Shown in pieces: positions 1 to 8,068 of a stretch of DNA of 64,000 bases. The DNA comes from Dehalococcoidales bacterium. Lineage in GTDB: Bacteria > Chloroflexota > Dehalococcoidia > Dehalococcoidales > UBA5627. Within the stretch, counting starts at the first letter, position 1, and each line of letters begins with the position of its first letter. The position numbers and the translations under genes were made by a program. The notes beneath the pieces were generated by a model. That model saw only the letters and a program-made list of their open reading frames with translations, did no database searches and had not been told where the DNA came from. The DNA lies in assembly GCA_041656115.1 (NCBI GenBank), contig JBBAED010000002.1, positions 124,001 to 188,000 on the forward strand, in the 5' to 3' direction.

Positions 1-112
1 GAGAGGTTTTTAATCTTTCATAGACTGTTATTATAACAGCCGCCAGCTATAAAATCAATTCTACCACGATTAAAGATAGCTGATTCCGTTCAATTTAAGA
101 TTAATCTTATTT

Positions 113-1903
113 TTATAACCCGGCGGTTAGCGCCACGGCAAGGAAAACAGAGCCGAATACAATCGCCAAAATAATAACAACCATATACAACACAAATTCC
201 GACTGTGTCAGTTTTTTGACTATCTTTTTTAAGAGTGCTTCCTCTGCTTTAGCCAATGCCTCATCAGCCGCTTTTTGAGCAGCCATGGCAATTTCTTCCG
301 CCCGTGCCACTGCTTCTTTGGCGGTTTTATCCGACTCCTCAATTTTTATTCTTGCGATTTCGGCGGCTTTGGTAGTAGCCGTCTGCGAAGCCCTTTGCGC
401 CTCTTCGGCCTTAGCAAAAGCCTGCGCTACGGCTGAGGATACGGCTGCAGCCAAAGCTTTGTCAGACTCGATATCGGCTTGTTCCGCCTTTACGGCGATA
501 TCGCCCGCTAATTTGGCAGCCATCGCAGCCGCTTCGGTGGCGTCTTTACCTGCCCGCGCCGTACTTTCCGCCGATTCTCCCGAAACATTGGCTGATGCTT
601 CCGTTGCCTCTCTTCCGGCAATCGCGGCAAGTTCCCCTTTTCTGGCTACTTCTTGGGCCAAACGAGCCGCGCTAAGTGCGGCTTTCTTGGCTTCTCTGCC
701 CGCTTCATCGGCTTTTTTGGCTGTTTCAATCGTGCTTTCTTTTTCAGCCTTTTCGGCCGCTTGTTTGGCAAGCGCTAATTTTTCATCCGCAATTTTCGAT
801 GCTATTTCAGCTTCTCCGATAGAACTTAAAACAGCGTCTTTGGCAATAATTGCCGCCTCTTTGGCTCTGCCGGCAACCTGTTCGGCAAGCGCGTTGATTG
901 CCGCCGCTAAAGCCGTATCTCCCGCGGAATCGGCGTATTCGGCATTTTGGTTGGTTTCATCAACTATCGCCAGCGCCTTAGCGGCCGCCTCTTTGGCATC
1001 TTTCCCCGACTCGTCAATCCTCTCAGCCAAAACGCCTGAAATGCGGGTTGCGGCAATAATTGCGGCATCGCCTGCTATATCTGCCAGTTCACTTTTTCTG
1101 GCTGTTTCGTCCGATAACCTAAACGCAACGGCTGCCGCCTTTTTGGCTTCTCTTCCGGCATCGTCTGCCTTTCTTGCCGATTCGGCATCTTTGTTGCTGT
1201 TTGCCTCGTCAGCTGCGGTTTCGGCTCGTTTAGCCGAATTCAACGCCTGCTTTGAGGCCGCAAATGAGGCTTCGGTGGATCGCTCAAGAGCTTCTTTGGC
1301 AAGGAGTGCCGCATCTTCCGCCCGGATTGCGGCATCTTCGGCAGCCCTCATCGCCGACTGAGCGACTTCGGTAGCTGCTTGAGCAACTTCATTGGATTTA
1401 ACGGTGGCTTCCTCTGCAGCATATTGGGCGGCTCTGGCAATATCTTCCGCCCGGAGGGCAGCCTCTTCCGCTCTGGCAGCCGCCTCTTCGGCAGCTCTGC
1501 TGGCGGCATCCGCCGCTTCTTTAGCTTTTTTCTCGGCATTTTCGGCATCGCTAATCGCCGCTTGTGCGATACTCTCGGCTCTGGCAGCCGCTTCGCCTGC
1601 GGCTAAAGTTGCCTTTTGTGCAGCTGTTACCCCGGCTTTACGGGCTTCTTCCGCCCTCTTTTCCGCTTCACCGGAAGCCGTTGTAGCTAATATTGCAGCC
1701 TCATTTGCCTTTTTGGAAGCATCTTCCGCTCGTCTGGCGGCGTCAATGGCAGCTTTAATATTAGCGTCCATTTCATCCAGAATTACCGGAAGGGGTTTGG
1801 TCAGAATTTTGGGGGCGGGGGGTAGAGCTTCAACAGGAACAGATTCTCTTTTTAAATCTTCGTTTTGTATAGGTGCCTCCTTTGATTGCATAGAATCATT
1901 CAA
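113..1903 (-). CDS. Ala-rich coiled-coil protein with C-terminal membrane anchor
   Basis: Function unknown. The 596-residue product is almost entirely Ala/Glu/Lys/Arg/Asp with near-continuous helical repeats (AAEEA, ARAEEAA, AKEA patterns) from about residue 45 to 560. It has no Cys and almost no aromatic residues in that stretch, as expected for a long coiled-coil or amphipathic-helix rod. The last 27 residues are a hydrophobic segment rich in Val/Ile/Leu that looks like a single membrane span preceded by Lys residues, so the rod should be tail-anchored. There is no signal peptide, which suggests a cytoplasmic rod. The start is a TTG 13 bases after AGGAG (1917-1921); an ATG at 1891 is the alternative. 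A long antisense open frame is a by-product of the biased composition. It could be a structural or envelope-spacer protein; low-complexity similarity to LEA or apolipoprotein-like proteins should not be over-read. Confidence 0.7.
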   Translation of the reverse strand: MNDSMQSKEAPIQNEDLKRESVPVEALPPAPKILTKPLPVILDEMDANIKAAIDAARRAEDASKKANEAAILATTASGEAEKRAEEARKAGVTAAQKATLAAGEAAARAESIAQAAISDAENAEKKAKEAADAASRAAEEAAARAEEAALRAEDIARAAQYAAEEATVKSNEVAQAATEVAQSAMRAAEDAAIRAEDAALLAKEALERSTEASFAASKQALNSAKRAETAADEANSNKDAESARKADDAGREAKKAAAVAFRLSDETARKSELADIAGDAAIIAATRISGVLAERIDESGKDAKEAAAKALAIVDETNQNAEYADSAGDTALAAAINALAEQVAGRAKEAAIIAKDAVLSSIGEAEIASKIADEKLALAKQAAEKAEKESTIETAKKADEAGREAKKAALSAARLAQEVARKGELAAIAGREATEASANVSGESAESTARAGKDATEAAAMAAKLAGDIAVKAEQADIESDKALAAAVSSAVAQAFAKAEEAQRASQTATTKAAEIARIKIEESDKTAKEAVARAEEIAMAAQKAADEALAKAEEALLKKIVKKLTQSEFVLYMVVIILAIVFGSVFLAVALTAGL

Positions 1904-2087
1904 AAAATCACAAAACTCCTTTTAGAGAGTTAAATAATTTCAAAGGATGCAAAAATGTTTTGTCAACGAGTTAATCTGCCCCACTAATAAGATTATGATA
2001 ATTAATATTGCAAGTCAATAGGTTAAGAAAGCAAAAATTATCATTTTAGTTTAAAATGGGAGAAATTTATCCCACTTGGGAGTAATT

Positions 2088-2172
2088 TGGTGGGGAAGGG
2101 GGGACTTGAACCCCCACGCCTTGCGGCACAAGATCCTAAGTCTTGCTCGTCTGCCAATTCCGACACTTCCCC
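2088..2172 (-). tRNA. tRNA-Leu (anticodon UAG)
   Basis: On the minus strand the acceptor arm GGGGAAG pairs with CTTCCCC. The anticodon loop CTTAGGA gives UAG (Leu, CUA codons). A long variable arm (TGCCGCAAGGCG) marks a class II tRNA, and the T-arm has GGTTCAAGTCC. The 3' CCA is encoded at 2088-2090. Confidence 0.95.
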
Positions 2173-2195
2173 AAAAGAACGCCTGAGGCTTTAGC

Positions 2196-2224
2196 ATTTT
2201 ATCACTGTAGGGGTTATTGCTCAA
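2196..2224 (-). promoter_or_regulatory. Promoter of tRNA-Leu
   Basis: On the minus strand TTGAGC (2219-2224) and TAAAAT (2196-2201) are separated by exactly 17 bases, about 24 bases upstream of the tRNA 5' end. This fits a sigma70-type promoter. Confidence 0.6.
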
Positions 2225-2254
2225 GCCTGTAAAGATAATTATCCGGCGTTATCA

Positions 2255-2283
2255 ATAAGAGGGATACAATGTACCCCTCTTAT
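2255..2283 (-). terminator. Hairpin downstream of htpX
   Basis: ATAAGAGGG (2255-2263) and CCCTCTTAT (2275-2283) form a perfect 9-bp stem with an 11-base loop just after the htpX stop. The minus-strand side has no clear T-run, so it may be a weak terminator or an mRNA 3'-end stabiliser. Confidence 0.4.
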
Positions 2284-2310
2284 CAAAAATTCTACTGTTT
2301 AAGTTTAATT

Positions 2311-3513
2311 TTAAACCGAATGGACTTCTCCGCAATGCGGGCAGCGGACACTTTTTTGATGGAACTGCGGGGGTATTCTTAATTTGGTTCCGCAAGAACA
2401 ATCAATAGTATTGTAATTATTCAGCTTCCACATTAAGCCCGATGTCTCTCTGGTTCTTTCGAGCCTATCGGGGTCGTCAACCGCAGGGGCGCGGATAGGA
2501 ACAGATTGAGATGAACCGGCCAAAGACATCGCCGATGCCGGCATAACGGATCCTTTCCCTTTGTGAACTTGTTTATAAGCCTTTTCGTAATCAACAAAGG
2601 ATGCCCCGCCCCCCATCGCACGCAAAATACGTATTCTATCCGAAATAGGCGGATGGGTACTGCTTAAGTCGTTTGCCGCCCTGCCCTTTTCGCGAAACGG
2701 ATTTACGATATACATCGGAGCGGTTGCTTTGTTGGCCGATTTTAATTGACCGGTTGAAGCCCCCAGTTTTTCAAGTGCGGACGCCAAGCCTTCGGGGTAT
2801 CTGGTATACATTGCTGCTGAAGCATCGGCCAGATATTCTCTTTTTCTTGATATCGCAAAGTAGATTAACTGCGCAAAAATAGGCGCAAGAATCATTAGTA
2901 AAAGAGCCAGAATCATTATTATCCCTTGAGCGGCGCCGCCGGAGGAAGAATCGCGCCGGGAACCGCTGCCGCCCCCGAAAATCATGATGCGCGAACCGTA
3001 CCATGACAGCATCACAATTGTTCCCAAAAGGATGCTTGACATTGCCATAAGAAGAACATCCTTGTTTTTAATATGCGCTATCTCATGCGCCATAACACCT
3101 TGCAATTCATCCCTGTTAAGGTGTTGCAGCAAACCCGATGTAATCGCTACGGCGGCCTTATTGGGGTCTCTTCCCGTCGCAAAAGCGTTTAGAGAAGGGT
3201 CATCGATGATATAGATATCAGGGGTTTTGGGCAGCCCCGATGCAATGCGCATTTCTTCAACAATGTTATAAAGGCGCGGATGGTCATCATGGCTGATTTT
3301 TTTGGCACCGGCGGAGGCCAACAGAATATTGTCGCCCTGGAAAAAACCGACCAAAGTCATTATTATCCACAGCGCAACAGCTAATATAAGGCCCGCGAGA
3401 GCGTTATCAAAAAAGTACAGCCCCAAAAAATAGCCGATTAGAAACAGCAACGCCCCCATACCAATAACCAGAACCGCAGACCTTATCCGGTTAGATCTAA
3501 TTTGTTCCCACAT
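2311..3513 (-). CDS. htpX: HtpX-like M48 membrane metalloprotease with C-terminal zinc ribbon
   Basis: Membrane zinc protease of the M48/HtpX family, which degrades damaged or misfolded membrane proteins. Two membrane segments lie at about residues 14-34 and 38-58. The catalytic HEIAH motif is at about 143-147, two more hydrophobic segments lie at about 155-210, and the downstream Glu ligand sits in a KREYLADA segment near 226. At 400 residues it is longer than the usual HtpX (about 290). The extra tail ends in a CxC...CPHC ribbon (about 370-400) that may bind zinc or a substrate. It is last in an operon after a zinc-ribbon gene and lemA; lemA-htpX pairing is common. The symbol is by family resemblance. 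Confidence 0.9.
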   Translation of the reverse strand: MWEQIRSNRIRSAVLVIGMGALLFLIGYFLGLYFFDNALAGLILAVALWIIMTLVGFFQGDNILLASAGAKKISHDDHPRLYNIVEEMRIASGLPKTPDIYIIDDPSLNAFATGRDPNKAAVAITSGLLQHLNRDELQGVMAHEIAHIKNKDVLLMAMSSILLGTIVMLSWYGSRIMIFGGGSGSRRDSSSGGAAQGIIMILALLLMILAPIFAQLIYFAISRKREYLADASAAMYTRYPEGLASALEKLGASTGQLKSANKATAPMYIVNPFREKGRAANDLSSTHPPISDRIRILRAMGGGASFVDYEKAYKQVHKGKGSVMPASAMSLAGSSQSVPIRAPAVDDPDRLERTRETSGLMWKLNNYNTIDCSCGTKLRIPPQFHQKSVRCPHCGEVHSV

Positions 3514-3528
3514 ACAGTGCTTATTCCT

Positions 3529-4095
3529 TTAATTAAAACTAACTCGAGGTGCTTCCCTCTCGTTTGCGGCGGTAACTTCAAAAAATTCACCCGTTTTAAA
3601 TCCGCTCATTCCGGCAACAACGTTTGATGGGAACATCTGAATCTTATTATTGTAATTCAAAACGGAATCGTTATAAAACTGGCGCGAAAAGCTGATTTTA
3701 TTTTCGGTTGAAGCCAGTTCTTCTTGTAAAGCCAAGAAGTTCTGATTCGCTTTCAGATCGGGATAGTTTTCTGCAACAGCAAGCAGCCTGGTCAGTGCCG
3801 AAGTTAATTCACCTTCAGCTTTGGAACGTGCCGCAGCACCCCCGTCAGATATTTTCTGAGCCAGGTTTCTGGCACTGGTTACGGCTTCCAAAGTTTCTCT
3901 TTCGTGTTTCATATAACCTTTAACCGTCTCCATCAGGTTAGGGATAAGGTCATATCTTCTTTTTAATTGAACATCAATCTGTGCCCAAGCGTTTTTGACT
4001 TGGTTACGCAAGCGTACCAGTCCGTTATAGGTAAGTACATAAAATAATAACAATAAAACTACGATTCCCAGCAGAACCCAAAGTACAATATCCAA
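3529..4095 (-). CDS. lemA: LemA family protein
   Basis: LemA-family membrane protein of unknown molecular role. One N-terminal membrane span (about residues 3-23) is followed by the family signature [20 protein letters not shown] and a long helical region, ending with the conserved Ala-Arg, Asn-Phe and Phe-Pro-Ser-Asn segments (FPSNVVAG near the C-terminus). At 188 residues it is the normal length. It sits 15 bases upstream of htpX, the usual partner, which suggests a joint role in membrane protein quality control. Confidence 0.92.
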   Translation of the reverse strand: MDIVLWVLLGIVVLLLLFYVLTYNGLVRLRNQVKNAWAQIDVQLKRRYDLIPNLMETVKGYMKHERETLEAVTSARNLAQKISDGGAAARSKAEGELTSALTRLLAVAENYPDLKANQNFLALQEELASTENKISFSRQFYNDSVLNYNNKIQMFPSNVVAGMSGFKTGEFFEVTAANEREAPRVSFN

Positions 4096-4146
4096 AAAAC
4101 ACCTCCTAATTATTCTTCTCGCTTAAGCGAGTACTATTAAACCTTT

Positions 4147-4560
4147 TTAAATACGAAAAACTTCGCCCAAAAAATCGATTACCTGTTGCCCTTCACCAAA
4201 CCCTTGACGTTGTTTTTGCGAAGTATGCTTAATAAGCTGCGCAACCTCTCCTCCGTCAAACCACAACCCGTCACCCCTGGGGCATATATCGATTACTAAC
4301 GTGGAATCAGGCCCAACTTTTACTTTGCCCATTGACCTTCGGCAAATCGGGCACCTGTATTTCTTTTCGCGGATTTTTTTGTCAATTTTATTGATTAAGC
4401 TCAAAAAGGATAAATCGAAATCTTGCAATCCGTATTTTTCCATTAAGAGCTCGAGCTCGTTGGTATCAAACCATACACCTTTGCATTTAACACAATAGTC
4501 TAGTTCGATTTTATCGTGTTCAACATCAATCATACTTAATTTACAAACCGGACAATTCAT
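4147..4560 (-). CDS. Zinc-ribbon (zf-TFIIB type) protein
   Basis: A 137-residue protein with two CPxC...D.CP/C-x-G-x-W-F-D modules of the zf-TFIIB-like family. The first (residues 3-40) has CPVC and CVKCKGVWFDTNEL. The second (about 70-115) has CPIC and ICPRGDGLWFDGGEV. Both probably bind zinc. These proteins are widespread and their function is not established. It is the first gene of an operon with lemA and htpX, and a clear promoter precedes it. Confidence 0.85.
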   Translation of the reverse strand: MNCPVCKLSMIDVEHDKIELDYCVKCKGVWFDTNELELLMEKYGLQDFDLSFLSLINKIDKKIREKKYRCPICRRSMGKVKVGPDSTLVIDICPRGDGLWFDGGEVAQLIKHTSQKQRQGFGEGQQVIDFLGEVFRI

Positions 4561-4581
4561 CGCACTCCACCCTCGTATCTA

Positions 4582-4610
4582 ATTTTAAACGGCGGTTACA
4601 AATGTGTCAA
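4582..4610 (-). promoter_or_regulatory. Promoter of the zinc-ribbon/lemA/htpX operon
   Basis: On the minus strand TTGACA (4605-4610) and TAAAAT (4582-4587) are separated by 17 bases. The leader is about 20 bases with a GGAG-containing ribosome site before the start at 4560. Confidence 0.75.
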
Positions 4611-4677
4611 GATTTTTTATTGATTACTATAATAAGCTAAATAACAGCCCGACAAGCGAGGTAAAAGTTAAGAAAAC

Positions 4678-4699
4678 GCCCTGACCGTATAGTCGGGGC
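4678..4699 (-). terminator. Second, weaker hairpin of a tandem terminator
   Basis: GCCCTGAC (4678-4685) and GTCGGGGC (4692-4699) form an 8-bp stem with one G-T pair and a 6-base loop. On the minus strand GTTTTCTT follows. It lies beyond the stronger hairpin at 4733-4764. Confidence 0.4.
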
Positions 4700-4724
4700 A
4701 TTATAAAAAAAACTTTTTGCGGTT

Positions 4725-4764
4725 TAAAAAAGAAGCTACCGTCAAGATTACCTGGCGGTAGCTT
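4725..4764 (-). terminator. Rho-independent terminator after the TPR gene
   Basis: AAGCTACCG (4733-4741) and CGGTAGCTT (4756-4764) form a perfect stem. Reading the minus strand, the stem is followed by CTTTTTT. It ends the transcription unit of the genes at 4907-7317. Confidence 0.75.
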
Positions 4765-4906
4765 TTAAAACTCAAATTCGCGTGGCAGACGACATTAAAC
4801 GACAGCAGGTCGGATTGCACAAGCACCATTACCGAAAAGCACGGCTCTGTTTACGGAACGCCTGCAATTCGGCCGATTTTACGCAAAAAGAAAAAGCGAT
4901 GAGTAT

Positions 4907-5311
4907 TTAGGCAGCTGCTTCTTTAGCGGCGGCAACTTTGACCCTTTGCAGGTCTACCATTTCTTGCCCAAATTCACATGTCTTACAATCATAAAGTCGG
5001 CTGCAAACCCTGCTGGAAACTTCTCCTTTGGCACTGTACATACAATACCTCTGTGAACCGGGATGGTCTTTTAAATCTTTGATTTTCGGATTGGGGACTT
5101 TCTTAGTCAGTAAACCCTTTTCTCCATCCAAAGCTTCCTGCGCTTTTCTGAGCCAAATTCTGGCGTCGATATTATCGGGAGCAACATTCAATATTGAACC
5201 AAACTCCTTAATCCCCTCTTCGTATTTGGCATTTTCATAGTGTTCTTTGCCTAACTTCATATGTGCAGGAACGTCCTCAGGATTGATGGCAATAAAATCC
5301 AATGTTTTCAT
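4907..5311 (-). CDS. Small TPR-like protein with Cys cluster
   Basis: A 134-residue protein of unknown function. Residues about 10-65 look like one or two TPR helices (AHMKLGKEHYENAKYEEGI, then a second helix pair). The C-terminal third carries five Cys (RYCMYS, RVCSRLYDCKTCEFG) that could bind a metal or an Fe-S cluster. The start at 5311 has GGGGGA 4-9 bases upstream; a further in-frame ATG at 5323 lacks a good ribosome site. It lies 41 bases downstream of the FeFe-hydrogenase-like sensor kinase and is probably co-transcribed, so it may be a partner or redox module for that kinase. Confidence 0.75.
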   Translation of the reverse strand: MKTLDFIAINPEDVPAHMKLGKEHYENAKYEEGIKEFGSILNVAPDNIDARIWLRKAQEALDGEKGLLTKKVPNPKIKDLKDHPGSQRYCMYSAKGEVSSRVCSRLYDCKTCEFGQEMVDLQRVKVAAAKEAAA

Positions 5312-5364
5312 AATTTCCCCCATATTATTTATATTATATTTTAACCGTTACCAAGGATAGCAGT

Positions 5365-7317
5365 CTAATTTTCTTCGTGATTATGACTAACCGGTAAAGA
5401 CACTCTAAAGGTAGTGCCTTCACCCTCTTTACTTTGTATCTCTATTTTCCCGTTGTGGCGTTGGATAATACCGTAAGATATCGCTAAACCCAACCCCACC
5501 CCCTTTTGGTCTTTTTTAGTCGAAAAGAAGGGGGTAAAAAGTTTCTTCATATTTTCCGGGGATATCCCAACCCCCGTATCATTTACCTCAACCAGCACTT
5601 GGTCATCTATCGGTAATGTGCGAATAGTTAAAATCCCACCGTCGGGCATAGCCTGAATTGCATTCATTATCAGATTAGTGCAAACCTGTTGAATTTGCCC
5701 GAAATCGGCAACAATCTTCGGCAAATCCGCCGAAAGTTCTTTTATCACTTTTATATTTTGTATTTCTGCCGAGTGGATACCAAGATCGTAACTTCTATCA
5801 ATAATTTCATTGACATCCACTTCCCAAAATTCGGGAACCGATTGCCTGGAAAAATCAAGCAAACTTCTAACCAACTTAGTGCTGCGATTGAGCTCAGTTT
5901 CCATTTTGGAAAGGTAATCAAGAGCAACATCAATACTGTAATTACCGCTCTTGAGTTTTCTGGACATAAGCTGAGTATAGATTAGAACACCCGATAACGG
6001 GTTGTTAATCTCATGGGCGACAGAGGCCGCCAACTGCCCCAGTGAAGTCATTTTTTCGGCTTGGATTAAACCCTCCTGCGTTTCTTGCATGTTTTTATGC
6101 AAATACGGCCAACACATTTCAATTTCAGCCAACTTATCGCAAACGGCGATTGCCAGCTCGCGACAAGTGCTGTACCCGCAAGCGCCGCAATTAAATTGCT
6201 CTTCGGGGTTGTTTCTGTTAATTTTATTTAAGACGGCTTCAATTTCTGCCTCACTCGGAAGGACTATCCTACCATTTTGATTTGTAAATTGTCGGGATAA
6301 GTCAATGTCGGCATATTCTTTAATGTCTTGCTCGGTTTTTTCCGGTTGCGATGTTTTAACGGCATAGCGAGCAACAAGTTCCTCGCGCCTGTAAATACTT
6401 AAACCGTTATCTATCACCGGCCCGCTTACACACCCATGGCAAAAATAAAGGTTAATTAATTTGGTATTTATTTTGCCTAAGGCAAACTCCTTAAGAATTT
6501 TGCTAACAGCCCCTCGACCGTTAGCGTTAATAACCTCGCTTTTAAGAATATCATCGGATAATCCCGCCAGTTTTGCCAAGCCACCTGAAACAGACATTAA
6601 CCTCCCCAAATTGGGTGTCGGCCCGTCAAATTCGGATGAAGCCTCATCTTCAGGAATAATTTCTTTGGTTGCAAACATTTCTTTAAGCTCGGCAAAAGTT
6701 AAAACCGCATCAATCACACCGATATTACCGGGCTTACGCGCCTCATCTTTTTTAGCCACACATGGTCCGATAAAAACAACTTTAGCAGATTTATTGTAGC
6801 GATTTTTAATCAATCTGCCGGTTGCAATGGTCGGTGACACAATGTGTGCCATGTGGTCGATTAGGTCGGGATAGTACTTTTCAACAAAATTTACGACAGC
6901 CGGACAATTCGAAGAAATAATCGGTCTATCCGTTTGTGTAACGATTAATTTCTTATATTCCCTGCCTATTAACTCAGCCCCGAAAGAATCCTCCATCACT
7001 TCGTTAAAACCAAGTTTTTTAAGTGCCGACACCAAACTGCCCGGCTCGGCCTCGGGCATTGCCGCAGGAAAAGATGAGGAAACTACCGCTATCAAGTGAT
7101 TATCCTTGTTACTTAGCAACTGCCATACCAAATCAATATCACTCTCTACCTTTTTTGCACCGGTAGCACAAACCTTTAAGCAGCTTCCACAGACAATGCA
7201 ACGCTCCTGTATTACTTGCGCTAAAAGATCTTCTACTTTAATCGCTTTAACAGGACAGCTGCGTATACAAGCATAACAGCTTTTGCACTTATCTTTTTCT
7301 GTGTATATAATGCTCAT
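5365..7317 (-). CDS. Ferredoxin/[FeFe]-hydrogenase-like sensor histidine kinase
   Basis: A 650-residue cytoplasmic sensor. Two 4Fe-4S motifs lie at 11-21 and 40-50. An [FeFe]-hydrogenase large-subunit-like domain (about 70-330) follows, with the three H-cluster loop Cys in altered form: SSNCP (135-139), GPCVAKKDE (184-192) and FCHGCVSGP (292-300). A four-Cys cluster domain (C377, C380, C385, C402) leads into a HisKA domain (AHEINNP, His435) and an HATPase (N-box near Asn552, DTGVGIS, GLGLAIS). The classical TSCCPxW and ExMxCxxGC motifs are degenerate, so it is more likely a hydrogen or redox sensor than a catalytic hydrogenase. No transmembrane segment and no adjacent response regulator are seen. 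It lies just downstream of the [NiFe]-hydrogenase operon, which suggests it senses H2 or redox state. Confidence 0.88.
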   Translation of the reverse strand: MSIIYTEKDKCKSCYACIRSCPVKAIKVEDLLAQVIQERCIVCGSCLKVCATGAKKVESDIDLVWQLLSNKDNHLIAVVSSSFPAAMPEAEPGSLVSALKKLGFNEVMEDSFGAELIGREYKKLIVTQTDRPIISSNCPAVVNFVEKYYPDLIDHMAHIVSPTIATGRLIKNRYNKSAKVVFIGPCVAKKDEARKPGNIGVIDAVLTFAELKEMFATKEIIPEDEASSEFDGPTPNLGRLMSVSGGLAKLAGLSDDILKSEVINANGRGAVSKILKEFALGKINTKLINLYFCHGCVSGPVIDNGLSIYRREELVARYAVKTSQPEKTEQDIKEYADIDLSRQFTNQNGRIVLPSEAEIEAVLNKINRNNPEEQFNCGACGYSTCRELAIAVCDKLAEIEMCWPYLHKNMQETQEGLIQAEKMTSLGQLAASVAHEINNPLSGVLIYTQLMSRKLKSGNYSIDVALDYLSKMETELNRSTKLVRSLLDFSRQSVPEFWEVDVNEIIDRSYDLGIHSAEIQNIKVIKELSADLPKIVADFGQIQQVCTNLIMNAIQAMPDGGILTIRTLPIDDQVLVEVNDTGVGISPENMKKLFTPFFSTKKDQKGVGLGLAISYGIIQRHNGKIEIQSKEGEGTTFRVSLPVSHNHEEN

Positions 7318-7330
7318 TTATGTAATACTC

Positions 7331-7367
7331 CGGCAAGCTTTTAAATTTGAAGGTAAGATGCTTGCCG
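7331..7367 (-). promoter_or_regulatory. Leader hairpin at the start of the sensor kinase gene
   Basis: CGGCAAGC (7331-7338) and GCTTGCCG (7360-7367) are perfectly complementary with a 21-base loop. On the minus strand the 3' arm runs into GGAG, the probable ribosome site 10-13 bases before the start at 7317. Folding could limit translation. Confidence 0.4.
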
Positions 7368-7406
7368 CTTAACTTCGTTGGTTTTTAAAATCAAGAAACA
7401 GGCGCC

Positions 7407-7457
7407 CTGCAAAAGGCAGTACCTTTAGCGGCTGCCTTAGTGTTACAGGTTTTGCAG
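7407..7457 (-). terminator. Nested inverted repeats after the hydrogenase operon
   Basis: An outer pair CTGCAAAA (7407-7414)/TTTTGCAG (7450-7457) encloses AAGGCAG (7413-7419)/CTGCCTT (7432-7438). On the minus strand the inner hairpin ends in CTGCCTTTTGC, a terminator-like shape with a short T-run, about 140 bases after the protease stop. Confidence 0.4.
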
Positions 7458-7593
7458 TCCGATAAATTAATTCTTTGTAACGGTATCATCATTTACAACC
7501 GCCCAATACAGAGTAATTCCTATCTTTAAATTGACTCAAAACCTATTTTTTATATCCGAATTGATGTGTTAACCCAAACTTATAACGTAAAGC

Positions 7594-8055
7594 CTAAGAA
7601 ACAGTATTTACTTCTTTTAATATCATATCGACAGCTAAAGGGATAGCCGCTTTGACATTCGGTGTGCACTCCTCGGTTAATGTTCTGACATCGGCCGCTT
7701 CGATTCCGATAATATCTATCTGTGCCGGCATTTCCAGCCCCAGTCTCCTGCCAAGTTCAATCGCGGCAATAACACCGATATCATGGCTTGAAGTAGTATG
7801 GCAGGTATTATCGAACTCTTCCGGAGTCAAGCGATAGATACTACCGGGTTTACCGTCTTCTGTCGTAATGGCATCGACAATAATAGCCCGGTCGTAACCT
7901 ACCAAATAATCAAGCAAGCTAATGCCCGCTAAGCTAACCTCATCTAAGGCAACATCTGGATTGGATACCCTACCCTCAAGCTCTTTAATAACCTTTAATC
8001 CGGCGCTATCATCGCTCAGATAAGGGTTACCCAATCCTAAAATTAATGTCTTCAA
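7594..8055 (-). CDS. [NiFe]-hydrogenase maturation protease
   Basis: Peptidase of the HyaD/HycI/FrcD family that removes the C-terminal tail of the hydrogenase large subunit after nickel insertion. The N-terminal signature LGLGNPYLSDDSAGL is present with the acidic nickel-binding residue, and the second acid and His follow (VDAI near 60; TTSSHDIG near 95). At 153 residues it is the normal size. It is 13 bases downstream of the large-subunit gene, which encodes the expected cleavable tail. Confidence 0.93.
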   Translation of the reverse strand: MKTLILGLGNPYLSDDSAGLKVIKELEGRVSNPDVALDEVSLAGISLLDYLVGYDRAIIVDAITTEDGKPGSIYRLTPEEFDNTCHTTSSHDIGVIAAIELGRRLGLEMPAQIDIIGIEAADVRTLTEECTPNVKAAIPLAVDMILKEVNTVS

Positions 8056-8068
8056 AATATTATGTAAT

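Larger units (their letters stand above)
4561..4906. other. Intergenic region of 346 bases with promoter and terminators
   Basis: No coding frame is supported. It holds the operon promoter (4582-4610) and two minus-strand hairpins (4678-4699 and 4733-4764) that would end transcription from the sensor kinase/TPR unit. Nothing else is recognised at 4770-4906. Confidence 0.6.

Noticed and set aside
285..1361. 358-codon open frame on the plus strand opposite the Ala-rich gene
   Set aside because: It mirrors the codon bias of the Ala-rich gene (Ala and Ser runs on the antisense strand), has no ribosome site and no domain. It is a by-product of composition.
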